From positions 1-19,020 of the forward strand of contig CALAMM010000101.1 of NCBI GenBank assembly GCA_937925775.1: a DNA stretch of 19,020 nucleotides, written 5' to 3'. This stretch comes from an uncultured Fimbriimonadales bacterium. GTDB lineage: Bacteria; Armatimonadota; Fimbriimonadia; Fimbriimonadales; GBS-DC. Made by a program: the position numbers and the translations under genes. This document shows, one piece after another, positions 1 to 7,433 of the stretch. The notes beneath the pieces were generated by a model, which saw nothing but the letters and a program-made list of their open reading frames with translations, did no database searches and was not told the origin of the DNA. Each line of letters begins with the position of its first letter. Within the stretch, counting starts at the first letter, position 1.

Positions 1-7
1 CAACACG

Positions 8-1138
8 CTACCAGTCGAACTCCATCAACTCCACGGGCGTGTGGGTGAGCAGCGCAGCGCCTGACTCGGTCACGACCACATCCTGCTCGATGCGCACGCC
101 GCCAAAACCAGGCACATAGACGCCCGGCTCCACCGTGAGTACCATGCCTGCTTCCAAGGGCGTCTTGTCGCGGAACGACAACCCGGAGCCGTCGTGAACC
201 AGAATGCCCAGCGAGTGCCCCAGGCTGTGCCCGAAGTAGTCTGCCAGCCCGTGCTTGCCCAGCACTTCGCGTGCGAGAGCGTCGATCTGTTGGCCGCGCT
301 TGCCGGGCTTGAGGGCGTCGATACTGCGTAGCAGTGCTTCCTGCACAGCGTAATAGAGCCTGCGCTGCTCGGTCGTTGCTTTGCCGATGACCACGGTGCG
401 AGTGAGGTCAGAGCAGTAGCCGTTCAACTTCGCGCCGAAGTCCACCGTCACGAAATCGCCTTTTTGCAGGCGTCGCTCGGTGGGTTTGCCGTGCGGGAGG
501 GCGGTGCGCTCGCCAGAGACCGCGATGGTGTCGAACGCGGGATACGCGCCCTGCCGACGGAGGTAGAAGTCGATTTCCATCGCAATGTCCCACTCGGCGA
601 CTTCGGGCTGAAACAGTCGCTGGCAGTGTTCGAAGGCGGCGTCGGCGAGCGCGGCGGCATCGCGCAGGCGGGCGAGTTCGTAGCCGTCTTTGACTCGGCG
701 TAGTTGTTCAACGGGGGCGCCAATCGGTTTGACGCGCACGCCGACCGCGCGCATCGCCTTGCGTAGCCCCTGAAGCCCCGCGATGGTCATCCCGCTCTCC
801 ACCCCCAGCAGCCTCGCGCCCAGCTGCTTGGTGGTCTCGGCAAGCGTCTCGTTGAACTCCTGCAAGGTCGGGTTCAGGATAATCGGGATGTCGGCGACCT
901 CGCTTTGCGCTTGGGTGGCATAAATCCCGCTTGTCAGGAACCGCTCGGTGTCGGGCGTGAGCAGCAACGCCCCGAACGAGCCTGTGAAGCCCGTCAGGTA
1001 GTATAGGTTCGCCGGGTTGCTCACCAGCAGGGCGTCGGGGGGCCTTCGGCCTGCGAAGACCGCCTGACGCAGTTTTGCACGGCGTTCTGGGTAGGGCGCG
1101 CTCAGTCCAACGGCTTGATTTTGATATTGCGGTACCAT
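8..1138 (-). CDS. M24 family metallopeptidase, Xaa-Pro dipeptidase/aminopeptidase type
   Basis: The 376-residue protein is predicted to be a cytosolic dinuclear-metal peptidase that cleaves the bond before proline at a peptide N-terminus. The N-terminal creatinase-like domain covers about residues 20-145 (LLVSNPANLYYLTGF near 37-51). The pita-bread catalytic domain covers about 150-370. The five metal ligands are visible: D233 and D244 (DFGAKLNGYCSD), H308 (GHSLGHSLG), E337 (VEPG) and E351 (RIEQD). The ATG at 1138 is the only reasonable start. A longer reading frame to 1336 merely overlaps the upstream DUF1080 gene and has no family similarity. The chosen start overlaps the end of that gene by 37 bp and has no clear ribosome binding site. 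The gene is last in the ribosomal cluster and complete at its stop. Family membership is seen; the choice between dipeptidase (PepQ) and aminopeptidase (PepP/YpdF-like) is open. Confidence 0.9.
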   Translation of the reverse strand: MVPQYQNQAVGLSAPYPERRAKLRQAVFAGRRPPDALLVSNPANLYYLTGFTGSFGALLLTPDTERFLTSGIYATQAQSEVADIPIILNPTLQEFNETLAETTKQLGARLLGVESGMTIAGLQGLRKAMRAVGVRVKPIGAPVEQLRRVKDGYELARLRDAAALADAAFEHCQRLFQPEVAEWDIAMEIDFYLRRQGAYPAFDTIAVSGERTALPHGKPTERRLQKGDFVTVDFGAKLNGYCSDLTRTVVIGKATTEQRRLYYAVQEALLRSIDALKPGKRGQQIDALAREVLGKHGLADYFGHSLGHSLGILVHDGSGLSFRDKTPLEAGMVLTVEPGVYVPGFGGVRIEQDVVVTESGAALLTHTPVELMEFDW

Positions 1139-1803
1139 ATCGGGTTCCCGTGGTTCTGGAGCGCGATGTAGCCAGGGCGGGTCATCGTGTTGTAGGCGTA
1201 GCGGAACTTGTTCGGCGTGCCGTCGGGGTTCCGTCCCGCCTCCGTCCAGCGACTCAGGTCGACCTCGTTCACCTTCTCGCCGTTCAGGTACACCACGATT
1301 AAGTGGTCTCGGACGATAATGTGATAGGTGTTCCATTCGCCTGGGGGTTTGACGGCGTTCTTGCTGGGTGCTTGGATGTCGTAAATCGCGCCGCAGTCGT
1401 GCTTTGTTGGCGACTCCTTGCCGTAGCTATCCAGCACTTGAACCTCGATTCCTGTCTGGACAGGGTCGTTTTTATCCCAGACGCGGAGGAACACGCCGCT
1501 GTTGCCCTTTGGGGAGACCTTGAAGTCGAGTTTCAGTTCGAAGTTTTTATAGACGCCGTCGGCGTAAATCATTCCGCCGCCGCCTTTGCCCGTGCAGTGG
1601 AGGGTTCCGTCTTCGACCACCCACGAGCCGTCCACACCCACTACGGTCCAGCCTTTGAGGCTCTCGCCGTCGAACAGCAGTTTCCAGCCGTCTTTGAGTT
1701 CCTGCTCGCTGAGCTGGTTCGCTTGCTGCAGCGCGGCGGTCGCGCTTAGGAGCAGGATGAGAACGCCTGTCAGCAATGCCAGTAGGTTTGTCCCGATTCG
1801 CAT
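1102..1803 (-). CDS. Secreted DUF1080 (3-keto-disaccharide hydrolase-like) protein
   Basis: The 233-residue protein begins with a signal peptide (residues 1 to about 24, hydrophobic LLALLTGVLILLLS, then ATA-A), so it is probably exported. The rest is one DUF1080 domain with a concanavalin/LamG-like fold. Family motifs are GWKLLFDGESLKGW (39-52), NSGVFLR (101-107), GIEVQVLD (118-125), GEWNTYHI (155-162) and the C-terminal GYIALQNHGNPIWYRNIKI. Members of this family act on or bind 3-keto sugars and other glycans; the substrate here cannot be read from sequence. The gene lies 58 nt behind map with no obvious ribosome binding site before its ATG. It therefore either depends on read-through from the ribosomal operon or has its own unseen promoter. 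An exported sugar-related protein is an unusual passenger behind ribosomal genes. Confidence 0.85.
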   Translation of the reverse strand: MRIGTNLLALLTGVLILLLSATAALQQANQLSEQELKDGWKLLFDGESLKGWTVVGVDGSWVVEDGTLHCTGKGGGGMIYADGVYKNFELKLDFKVSPKGNSGVFLRVWDKNDPVQTGIEVQVLDSYGKESPTKHDCGAIYDIQAPSKNAVKPPGEWNTYHIIVRDHLIVVYLNGEKVNEVDLSRWTEAGRNPDGTPNKFRYAYNTMTRPGYIALQNHGNPIWYRNIKIKPLD

Positions 1804-1861
1804 AGTGGGGAGGATTCGTTGGGGGAGCGTATTTTCCTGCCGCAGCGAGCGCGCGGAGAGG

Positions 1862-2614
1862 TTATTCTACGGTCAGCACCTCCGCGCCGTTCTCGGTGAT
1901 AGCCACGGTGTGCTCGAAGTGCGCCGCGGGTTTGCGGTCGCGTGTGATGATTGCCCACTCGTTCTCGGCGATTTCCACTTCGGGCTCGCCCATCACAATC
2001 ATCGGCTCGATGGCAAGCACCATGCCAGGTTTGAGTTCGACGCCTGTGCCAGGTTCAGCGATATTGGGGATGTCGGGTGGCTCGTGGACGAAGCGTCCCA
2101 CGCCGTGTCCTGCGAGGTTTTTGGCAGGCTTGAACCCGAACGCTTCGGCGTGTTGTTGGGCGGCGGCGCCGATGTCGCCCGTCGTGTTGCCCGCGCGGGC
2201 CGCTTCCAACGCCTTGTAGAGGGCTTCCTCCGTCACGCGCACCAGCCGTTTCCGTTGGTAGTCCGTGTGTCCTACGATCACCGTGATTGCCGTGTCGCAG
2301 CAGTAGCCCTCATAGTAGACGCCGATATCCAGCGTCACAATGTCGCCTGAGCGCAGCACCCTACCCGACGGTAAGCCGTGAACCACCTCTTCGTTGATCG
2401 AGATGCACAGCACGCTGGGGTACAGGCGGTAGCCTTTGAAGGCGGGGAAGCCTCCCATCTCCAGCACCATGCGCTCGGCAAGCTGGTCCAGCTCGATATC
2501 GACGGTGCGGTCGGGTTCGATGGCTTCGGCGCAGGTGCGCAGCACGCGGGCGGCGATGCGTCCTGCCTTGCGGATACGCGCGATTTGCTGCGGGTTCTTG
2601 AGGAAGATTCTCAT
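1862..2614 (-). CDS. map: Methionine aminopeptidase, type I
   Basis: The 250-residue cytosolic enzyme removes the initiator methionine from nascent proteins. The M24 catalytic ligands are all present: D96 and D107 (DIGVYYEGYCCD), H170 (GHGVGRFVHE), E203 (AIEP) and E234 (FEHT). The conserved substrate histidine is H79 (VVHG). The length matches bacterial type I enzymes, and there is no N-terminal zinc-finger or SecA-like extension. The ATG overlaps the adk stop codon as ATGA (2611-2614), so translation is probably coupled to adk. The order secY-adk-map is the classical distal end of the spc ribosomal operon. The infA and rpmJ genes that often follow are absent; DUF1080 comes next instead. Confidence 0.97.
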   Translation of the reverse strand: MRIFLKNPQQIARIRKAGRIAARVLRTCAEAIEPDRTVDIELDQLAERMVLEMGGFPAFKGYRLYPSVLCISINEEVVHGLPSGRVLRSGDIVTLDIGVYYEGYCCDTAITVIVGHTDYQRKRLVRVTEEALYKALEAARAGNTTGDIGAAAQQHAEAFGFKPAKNLAGHGVGRFVHEPPDIPNIAEPGTGVELKPGMVLAIEPMIVMGEPEVEIAENEWAIITRDRKPAAHFEHTVAITENGAEVLTVE

Positions 2615-3231
2615 AGCACGCTCAGCAGTCGTTGATAGACCTCATCGGGCGTCGCGTCGGCGTCCACGATGCGGAGTAGCCCGCGTTGCTGGTAATACTC
2701 GATGAGCGGGGCGGTCTGCTCGTGGAACACTTGGAAGCGTTTGCGGATTGTTTCGGGTCGGTCGTCCTCGCGGGTGATGAGCATAGCGCCACAGCGTTCA
2801 CAGCGCTCGCCCGCCTTGCTGGGGTTCGCCGTGATGTGGTACACGGCCTGGCACTGGGGGCAGACGCGCCGACCGCCGAGACGCTTGATAAGCGCGTCTT
2901 CGCCGAGTTCGAAGTAAATCACGGCGTCAAGGGGCTTCGTGAGCATGCTCGCCAGCATTTCCGCCTGCGTGAGATTGCGGGGGTAGCCGTCTAAGATGAA
3001 CGAGTCGAGCGTAGCGAGGCGTTCCGCGACAATCTGATTCACGATCGGGTCTGGCACCAGTTCGCCGCGCTGGATGTAGGCATGCGCTTGCTGTCCGAGG
3101 GGAGTGTTTTGGGCGATGGCGGCGCGGAGCAGGTCGCCTGTCGCCACCACCGTCCAGCCGCGGTCAGCCTCCAGTCGTTTCGCCTGCGTCCCTTTGCCCG
3201 CGCCGGGCGCACCCAGAAACACCAGCCTCAT
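2611..3231 (-). CDS. adk: Adenylate kinase, zinc-binding LID type
   Basis: The 206-residue enzyme converts ATP + AMP to 2 ADP in the cytosol. The P-loop is GAPGAGKGT at residues 7-15, the AMP-site TGDLLR is at 31-36, and DGYPR is at 81-85. The LID domain carries four cysteines spaced C-x2-C-x16-C-x2-C (C124, C127, C144, C147). This is the structural zinc site typical of Gram-positive and many thermophilic enzymes and absent from E. coli Adk. The start ATG overlaps the secY stop as ATGA (3228-3231), and the stop overlaps the start of map in the same way, giving a tightly coupled secY-adk-map unit. Confidence 0.98.
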   Translation of the reverse strand: MRLVFLGAPGAGKGTQAKRLEADRGWTVVATGDLLRAAIAQNTPLGQQAHAYIQRGELVPDPIVNQIVAERLATLDSFILDGYPRNLTQAEMLASMLTKPLDAVIYFELGEDALIKRLGGRRVCPQCQAVYHITANPSKAGERCERCGAMLITREDDRPETIRKRFQVFHEQTAPLIEYYQQRGLLRIVDADATPDEVYQRLLSVL

Positions 3232-4547
3232 GTGATGTATTTACCACTCATCAGTTCGTCGTATTGGCGCATCGCCAGTTGCGCCTGCAGCTGGCGCGAG
3301 AAGTCTATTGCCACGCCCACCAGAATCAGCAGCGAGGTGCCGCCCACAATCGTCAGCGTGTCGATGCGCGTGATGGTGGGAACCCAATACTGCATCAGCG
3401 CGATGAGTGAGAGGAACGCCGCGCCCGCGAAGGTGATGCGGGTCAACACATCATTGAGGTAGTCGGCGGTGGGCTTGCCCGGACGCACCCCCTGAATAAA
3501 TGCGCCCTGACGCTTCAGGTTCTCGGCAATCTCGTCGGTATTGAACACCACTGACACATAGAAGTAGGTGAACAGGAAGATGAGCGCTGCGTAGATGAGG
3601 GAGCCGATGACACCGCCCCCAGGCGTTAGCAACTCGACCAAGCCCACAAGGAAGCCCACCACGGGACCAGGGTTCTCGCGGTTGTAGGGGATCATCTGCA
3701 ACAGGGTGGCAGGGAGCAGCTGCAGCGACACGGCAAAGATAATCGGGATGACACCTGCGGCATTCACAGGGATAGGTAGGTAGGAGGTATGCCCCATCGT
3801 CTGCCGACGCCCGATAATGCGCCGCATATGCTGGATGGGGATGCGCCGCTGCGAGGTGGTGACATACACAATCCCCCACACGGTTGCGATGAAAATCGCC
3901 AGCAGCAGCAGGATTTGCCCGAAGCCGACCGCGCCGTCGCGCACCGCTTCGTAGGTGCGGGAGACCTGATAGGGCATACTGGCGACGATGCTGGCGAAAA
4001 TCATCAGCGAGACGCCGTTGCCCAGCCCTTTCTCGGTAATCTGCTCGCCCAGCCACAGCAGGAACATCGCGCCCGCAACCCACGCAATCACGACCTGCAC
4101 ATACTGCACGCCACTCAGGTCCAGTGCGCCCGCCGAGCGGAAGGTGGCAATCAAACCGATGGATTGCACCAGCGCGATTGCAATCGTCAGTAATCGGGTG
4201 CGCTGCTGCATCTGGCGTCGCCCCGCCTCATCGCGCATCGCCTCGCGCATCTTCGGATCCGCATACGAGAAAATCTGCATAATAATCGACGCCGTGATGT
4301 AGGGGTTTAGCCCCAGCGCCAGAATCGTGAGCTTGCGCAGCGCGCCCCCGGTGAACATGTTCAGGAACTCCAGCAGTTGCTGGTCTTCGAACAGGCGTGC
4401 GAGCTGTTCGCGGTCGACGCCGGGGATGGGGATGTGCAGTCCGACAGCGTAGACCGTGAACATCGCGAACACGAAGAGGATGCGCGCGCGCAGTTCGGGG
4501 ATTTTGAACGCGCTCTGCACCGCACTGACGAAGTTCACGCTGAGCAT
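3228..4547 (-). CDS. secY: Protein translocase subunit SecY
   Basis: The 439-residue polytopic membrane protein is the channel subunit of the SecYEG translocon. The N-terminus (FKIPELRARILFVFAMF) leads into the first membrane helix. GVDREQL and the plug-region FNMFTGGALRKLTILALGLNPYI lie near residues 44-85, and QRRIPIQ marks the cytosolic loop used by ribosome and SecA. About ten hydrophobic segments are seen, the usual number. A GAGGT ribosome binding site sits five bases before the ATG and overlaps the rplO stop codon. SecY is needed to insert or export the membrane and exported proteins in this window (CcmE, CcmF, the lipoprotein and the DUF1080 protein). Confidence 0.98.
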   Translation of the reverse strand: MLSVNFVSAVQSAFKIPELRARILFVFAMFTVYAVGLHIPIPGVDREQLARLFEDQQLLEFLNMFTGGALRKLTILALGLNPYITASIIMQIFSYADPKMREAMRDEAGRRQMQQRTRLLTIAIALVQSIGLIATFRSAGALDLSGVQYVQVVIAWVAGAMFLLWLGEQITEKGLGNGVSLMIFASIVASMPYQVSRTYEAVRDGAVGFGQILLLLAIFIATVWGIVYVTTSQRRIPIQHMRRIIGRRQTMGHTSYLPIPVNAAGVIPIIFAVSLQLLPATLLQMIPYNRENPGPVVGFLVGLVELLTPGGGVIGSLIYAALIFLFTYFYVSVVFNTDEIAENLKRQGAFIQGVRPGKPTADYLNDVLTRITFAGAAFLSLIALMQYWVPTITRIDTLTIVGGTSLLILVGVAIDFSRQLQAQLAMRQYDELMSGKYIT

Positions 4548-4554
4548 GGTGACC

Positions 4555-5004
4555 TCACTGTTCGATGAGATGCACGGTTCCGCCCGCCGCTTCGATTTTG
4601 GCGCGTGCGCTCGCGCTCACCGCGTGGGCATGCACGGTCAGGGGGAAGTTAATCTCACCAACGCCCAGTACCTTCACGCCATCTTTGAGTTTTCGGATGA
4701 TGCGTCGCTCCTTGAGGATTTCGGGGGTCACGGTGTCGTTCGCTTGGAACCGCTCGGCAAGCGTTTTCACATTAACGATGGCATACTCGATGCGGTTCAC
4801 ATTGCGGAAGCCGACGCGCACGGGTAAGCGGCGATGGATGGGGGTCTGACCCCCTTCGAAGCGAGGTGGGATGGTGTCGCGTGCCTTTTGCCCCTTGGTA
4901 CCGCGTGTGGCGGTTTTGCCGTGCCCGGAGCCGATGCCGCGCCCAACGCGCTTGCGCCGTTTCTTGCTTCCCGGCTCAGGTTTGAGAGTGTGCAGTTCGA
5001 TCAT
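4555..5004 (-). CDS. rplO: 50S ribosomal protein L15
   Basis: The 149-residue large-subunit protein has a typical basic, glycine-rich N-terminus: LHTLKPEPGSKKRRKRVGRG, then GSGHGKTATRGTKGQ around residues 26-39, then FEGGQTPIHRRLP. The C-terminal globular part ends in AKIEAAGGTVHLIE, the usual L15 ending. The length is normal for bacteria. The start overlaps the rpmD stop as ATGA (5001-5004), and secY follows after seven bases, as in the standard spc operon order. Confidence 0.98.
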   Translation of the reverse strand: MIELHTLKPEPGSKKRRKRVGRGIGSGHGKTATRGTKGQKARDTIPPRFEGGQTPIHRRLPVRVGFRNVNRIEYAIVNVKTLAERFQANDTVTPEILKERRIIRKLKDGVKVLGVGEINFPLTVHAHAVSASARAKIEAAGGTVHLIEQ

Positions 5005-5198
5005 TTCGTTTTCGCCTCCTCTGCTTCAACGGTCTCCACTTGCACAAGGTGCGCGACTTTCGCGATCATGCCGCGAATTGTCGGTGCTTCGCGATGATAC
5101 ACGGTCTGGTTGAGTTTACGCAGGCCGAGGGCGCGCACGGTACGCCGCTGGCTCTCACTGTAGCCGATTGGGCTTCGTTTGAGCGTGATTTTCAACAT
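5001..5198 (-). CDS. rpmD: 50S ribosomal protein L30
   Basis: The 65-residue protein matches bacterial L30: it opens with LKITLKRSPIG, continues with QRRTVRALGLRKLNQTVYHREAPTIRGMI in pieces typical of the family, and ends with a short acidic tail. The tail (VETVEAEEAKTK) is slightly longer than in the shortest homologues. It lies between rpsE (three-base gap) and rplO (four-base overlap), its normal place in the spc operon. L30 is a non-essential large-subunit protein missing from some lineages, so its retention here is mildly informative. Confidence 0.96.
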   Translation of the reverse strand: MLKITLKRSPIGYSESQRRTVRALGLRKLNQTVYHREAPTIRGMIAKVAHLVQVETVEAEEAKTK

Positions 5199-5201
5199 CG
5201 C

Positions 5202-5756
5202 TTATGCCTCCACTGCCTCTTTGAACTTGCGCACATACCATGGCGTGAGCGTTTTGAGGGGCATGCCGCGTTGCTGAGCGACCTCTTCGGGGGTGCGTAG
5301 TAAGCGGAAGGCTTCCATGGTCGCCCATGCGGCGTTGATGGGGTTGCGCGAGCCGACGAGTTTTGCCAGCACATCGCTCACGCCCGCGGCTTCGAGCAGG
5401 GCGCGCACGGAGCTGCCCGCCACAATGCCTGTGCCGGGCGAAGCGGGCTTCAGCACCAAGCGCGTGGCGCCGTACTCGACCTCCACCTCGTGCGGGATGG
5501 TCGTCCCGATGCGCGGCACATAGACCAAGTTGCGTCGCGCCGCTTCAATCGCTTTGCGTATCGCGTCGGGCACCTGTCGCGCCTTGCCCAGTCCCACGCC
5601 CACATGGCCGTTCGTGTCGCCCACCACGACCATCACCTGAAAGCTGAGCGTGCGCCCGCCCTTGTGCGTCTTGGAAACGCGGTTAGTGTGTATCACATTC
5701 TCCACATGCAGGTTCAACTGGTCAGGATTGATGTAGCTATGTCGCTTTCTTCGCAT
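5202..5756 (-). CDS. rpsE: 30S ribosomal protein S5
   Basis: The 184-residue small-subunit protein acts at the mRNA entry channel and in decoding accuracy. The double-stranded-RNA-binding N-domain contains HTNRVSKTHKGGRTLSF (residues about 23-39) and the GDTNGHVGVGLGKA motif. The C-domain has PASPGTGIVAGSSVRALLEAAGVSD and GSRNPINAAWATMEAF. A near-perfect AGGAGGT ribosome binding site lies seven bases before the ATG and includes the rplR stop codon TAG. This suggests termination of rplR and initiation of rpsE occur side by side. Confidence 0.98.
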   Translation of the reverse strand: MRRKRHSYINPDQLNLHVENVIHTNRVSKTHKGGRTLSFQVMVVVGDTNGHVGVGLGKARQVPDAIRKAIEAARRNLVYVPRIGTTIPHEVEVEYGATRLVLKPASPGTGIVAGSSVRALLEAAGVSDVLAKLVGSRNPINAAWATMEAFRLLRTPEEVAQQRGMPLKTLTPWYVRKFKEAVEA

Positions 5757-5768
5757 AATACAAACCTC

Positions 5769-6131
5769 CTAAAATTTCAGCCCTGCCTCGCGTGCGGCGT
5801 CGGCGACGGCGGCGACGCGCCCATGATACAGGAACCCGCCGCGATCGAACACCACTTGCGTGATGCCTTTTTCCAGGGCGCGTTGGGCAATCAAGCGTCC
5901 GACGGCGGCTGCCGCCTCCTTGTTACCTGTGTTTTTTAGTTCGTTGCGCAGGGCAGGCTCCGTTGTGGAAGCGGAGACCAGGGTGTGCCCTGCGACATCG
6001 TCGATAATCTGCGCGTGCATATGGCGCAGGCTACGGTACACGCACAGGCGCGGGCGTTCGGGCGTGCCGAACACCTTGCGCCGAATGCGCTTGTGGCGGG
6101 CAATCCGTCTCTCACGCGCGGTCTTCTTCAT
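5769..6131 (-). CDS. rplR: 50S ribosomal protein L18
   Basis: The 120-residue protein binds 5S rRNA in the large subunit. It has a very basic N-terminus (KKTARERRIARHKRIRRKVFG), then ERPRLCVYRSLRHMHAQIIDD, then GRLIAQRALEKGITQVVFDRGGFLYHGRVAAVADAAREAGLKF; the last block is the L18 signature. The length is normal. A GAGGTG ribosome binding site precedes the ATG. The gene is flanked by rplF and rpsE, as expected. Confidence 0.98.
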   Translation of the reverse strand: MKKTARERRIARHKRIRRKVFGTPERPRLCVYRSLRHMHAQIIDDVAGHTLVSASTTEPALRNELKNTGNKEAAAAVGRLIAQRALEKGITQVVFDRGGFLYHGRVAAVADAAREAGLKF

Positions 6132-6144
6132 AATCGTTCACCTC

Positions 6145-6711
6145 TTACTTTTTGCCTTTCCCTGCTTGCTGCTTGCCAGGCTTCAGGCGCAGGGTTTCGC
6201 CCTGATAGCGCAGTCCCTTCCCCTTGTAGGGATCGGGCGGGCGCACGGCGCGGATATTCGCTGCCAGCTGACCCACACGCTGCTTATCGATGCCACGCAC
6301 CTTAATTAGCGTAGCACGGGTTTGCGGATCCTGCTCCACCGAGATGGTTGTGCCCGGAAACGGCTCCACGCGCACAGGATGGGAATAGCCAATCTGCAGC
6401 ACGAGGGTGCTCCCTTCCATTTGGGCGCGGTAGCCCACGCCGAAAATCTCCAGAGTCTTCTCGAAGCCTTCCGAGACCCCTTTGACCATGTTGGCAATCA
6501 GCGTGCGCTGCAGGCCGTGCTGCGCGCGCGAGAACCGCTCATCACTCTTGCGCTTTACCAGCAGCGTTCCATCCACCTGCTCCACCTCGAGCACCTCCGG
6601 CAGCTGGTGGGTCAGTTCACCCTTTGGTCCCTTGACACGCACTACATTTCCTTCCACCTGGACACTTACGCCGTGTGGGATAGGGATGGGTTGCTTTCCG
6701 ATTCGCGACAT
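6145..6711 (-). CDS. rplF: 50S ribosomal protein L6
   Basis: The 188-residue large-subunit protein begins MSRIGKQPIPIPHGV, the family N-terminus, and contains the two related L6 folds. The C-terminal signature RPPDPYKGKGLRYQGE lies near residues 154-171, followed by a lysine-rich tail. The start is the ATG at 6711, which has an AAGGAGGG ribosome binding site eight or fewer bases upstream. The open frame continues 60 bases further into rpsH, but that extension is not L6-like and is rejected. The gap to rpsH is 11 bases. Confidence 0.98.
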   Translation of the reverse strand: MSRIGKQPIPIPHGVSVQVEGNVVRVKGPKGELTHQLPEVLEVEQVDGTLLVKRKSDERFSRAQHGLQRTLIANMVKGVSEGFEKTLEIFGVGYRAQMEGSTLVLQIGYSHPVRVEPFPGTTISVEQDPQTRATLIKVRGIDKQRVGQLAANIRAVRPPDPYKGKGLRYQGETLRLKPGKQQAGKGKK

Positions 6712-6722
6712 AGTAGCCCTCC

Positions 6723-7118
6723 TTACCAGACGATGCACAGCACTTCGCCGCCGATGCGCCGCTTGCGGCACTCACGGTCGGGCAGCAGCCCTTGCGAGGT
6801 GGAGACAATCGCCGTGCCCAGTCCTCGCTTGACAGGGCGCAGCTCCTCCACAGGGGCGTAGATGCGTCGTCCCGGTTTGCTCACGCGCTCAATGTGCTGG
6901 ATGACTGGCTCGCCGCTTGGAGTGTACTTCAGATGAATCACCAGCGTCGAGCGCACGCCGTTCTGTTTCACCTCATAGTCTCGGATAAAGCCTTCTTTCT
7001 TGAGTAGGTCTGCAATCTGCGTTTTCAGGCGCGAGCCTGGCACCTCCACGCTCGCTTTGCGCGCCTGCACGCCGTTTCGGATACGGGTAAGCATATCCGC
7101 AATCGGATCTGTCATCAT
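6723..7118 (-). CDS. rpsH: 30S ribosomal protein S8
   Basis: The 131-residue small-subunit protein binds 16S rRNA helix 21 and, in some bacteria, represses its own operon. The N-terminus TDPIADMLTRIRNG and the C-terminal STSQGLLPDRECRKRRIGGEVLCIVW are diagnostic. Two ATG codons lie in tandem. The AAGGAGG ribosome binding site is ten bases before the first (7118) and thirteen before the second (7115), so the first is preferred, although homologues usually begin with a single Met. Confidence 0.98.
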   Translation of the reverse strand: MMTDPIADMLTRIRNGVQARKASVEVPGSRLKTQIADLLKKEGFIRDYEVKQNGVRSTLVIHLKYTPSGEPVIQHIERVSKPGRRIYAPVEELRPVKRGLGTAIVSTSQGLLPDRECRKRRIGGEVLCIVW

Positions 7119-7133
7119 CGCTAATACGCCTCC

Positions 7134-7319
7134 TTACCAGCTCGCCTTGCGCACGCCGGGCAGCACGCCTTTATGCGCCTGCTCGCGTAGGCAAATCCGA
7201 CATAGCCCAAAATAGCGAATGTAGCCACGCGAGCGACCACAAATGCTACATCGGTTCACCCGACGCACCTTGAACTTCGGCTTCTTCTTCGCCTTCTCTA
7301 TCCATGCAGTCGTTGGCAT
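7134..7319 (-). CDS. rpsZ: 30S ribosomal protein S14, zinc-binding type Z
   Basis: The 61-residue protein is the short, zinc-binding form of S14, with two CxxC pairs (C24/C27 and C40/C43) around RSRGYIRYFG. It assembles in the head of the small subunit. The ATG at 7319 gives the exact family length. A GAGGT ribosome binding site sits eight bases upstream. A longer open frame reaching 7817 runs antisense through ccmE and is spurious. This is the first gene of the transcription unit and has its own strong promoter. In most bacteria it directly follows rplE (L5), which is absent here. Confidence 0.97.
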   Translation of the reverse strand: MPTTAWIEKAKKKPKFKVRRVNRCSICGRSRGYIRYFGLCRICLREQAHKGVLPGVRKASW

Positions 7320-7343
7320 ACCTCTCGACCTCAGCGAAGGGAT

Positions 7344-7372
7344 ATTATACCTGCTGCAGGCGCGAATTTCAA
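7344..7372 (-). promoter_or_regulatory. Sigma-70 promoter for the rpsZ-rpsH-...-map operon
   Basis: Reading the minus strand, TTGAAA (7372-7367) is followed by exactly 17 bases and then a perfect TATAAT (7349-7344). Transcription would start near 7337, leaving a leader of about 18 bases that holds the rpsZ ribosome binding site. Five of six bases match the -35 consensus and six of six the -10, which is strong for a GC-rich genome. The hexamers and spacing are seen directly; use as a promoter is inferred. Confidence 0.85.
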
Positions 7373-7418
7373 GAGCGTCGACGGAGGCTTTTCGAACCCT
7401 GCGGAAGCCCTCGTGGGG

Positions 7419-7424
7419 TATAAT
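7419..7424 (+). promoter_or_regulatory. Perfect -10 element immediately before ccmE
   Basis: TATAAT ends nine bases before the ccmE ATG (7434). With the usual 6-8 base distance, transcription would begin at about 7431-7433, giving a leaderless or nearly leaderless message. No convincing -35 hexamer is found 16-18 bases upstream. It is divergent from the rpsZ promoter, with about 70 bases between the two -10 boxes. Confidence 0.6.
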
Positions 7425-7433
7425 AGGCGCGTT

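Larger units (their letters stand above)
7320..7433. promoter_or_regulatory. Divergent intergenic region between rpsZ and ccmE
   Basis: This 114-base gap carries both outward promoters described separately. It is the place where the ribosomal gene cluster ends; in most bacteria rplE would be found here. No remnant of L5 coding sequence, repeat or RNA gene is visible in it. Confidence 0.7.

Noticed and set aside
1139..1336. N-terminal extension of the Xaa-Pro peptidase frame
   Set aside because: It lies wholly within the DUF1080 gene on the same strand in another frame and has no similarity to the peptidase family; the ATG at 1138 begins the real protein.
1303..1749. Long plus-strand open frames opposite DUF1080, map and other minus-strand genes
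   Set aside because: They are shadows caused by high GC content; none shows protein-family motifs or a ribosome binding site.
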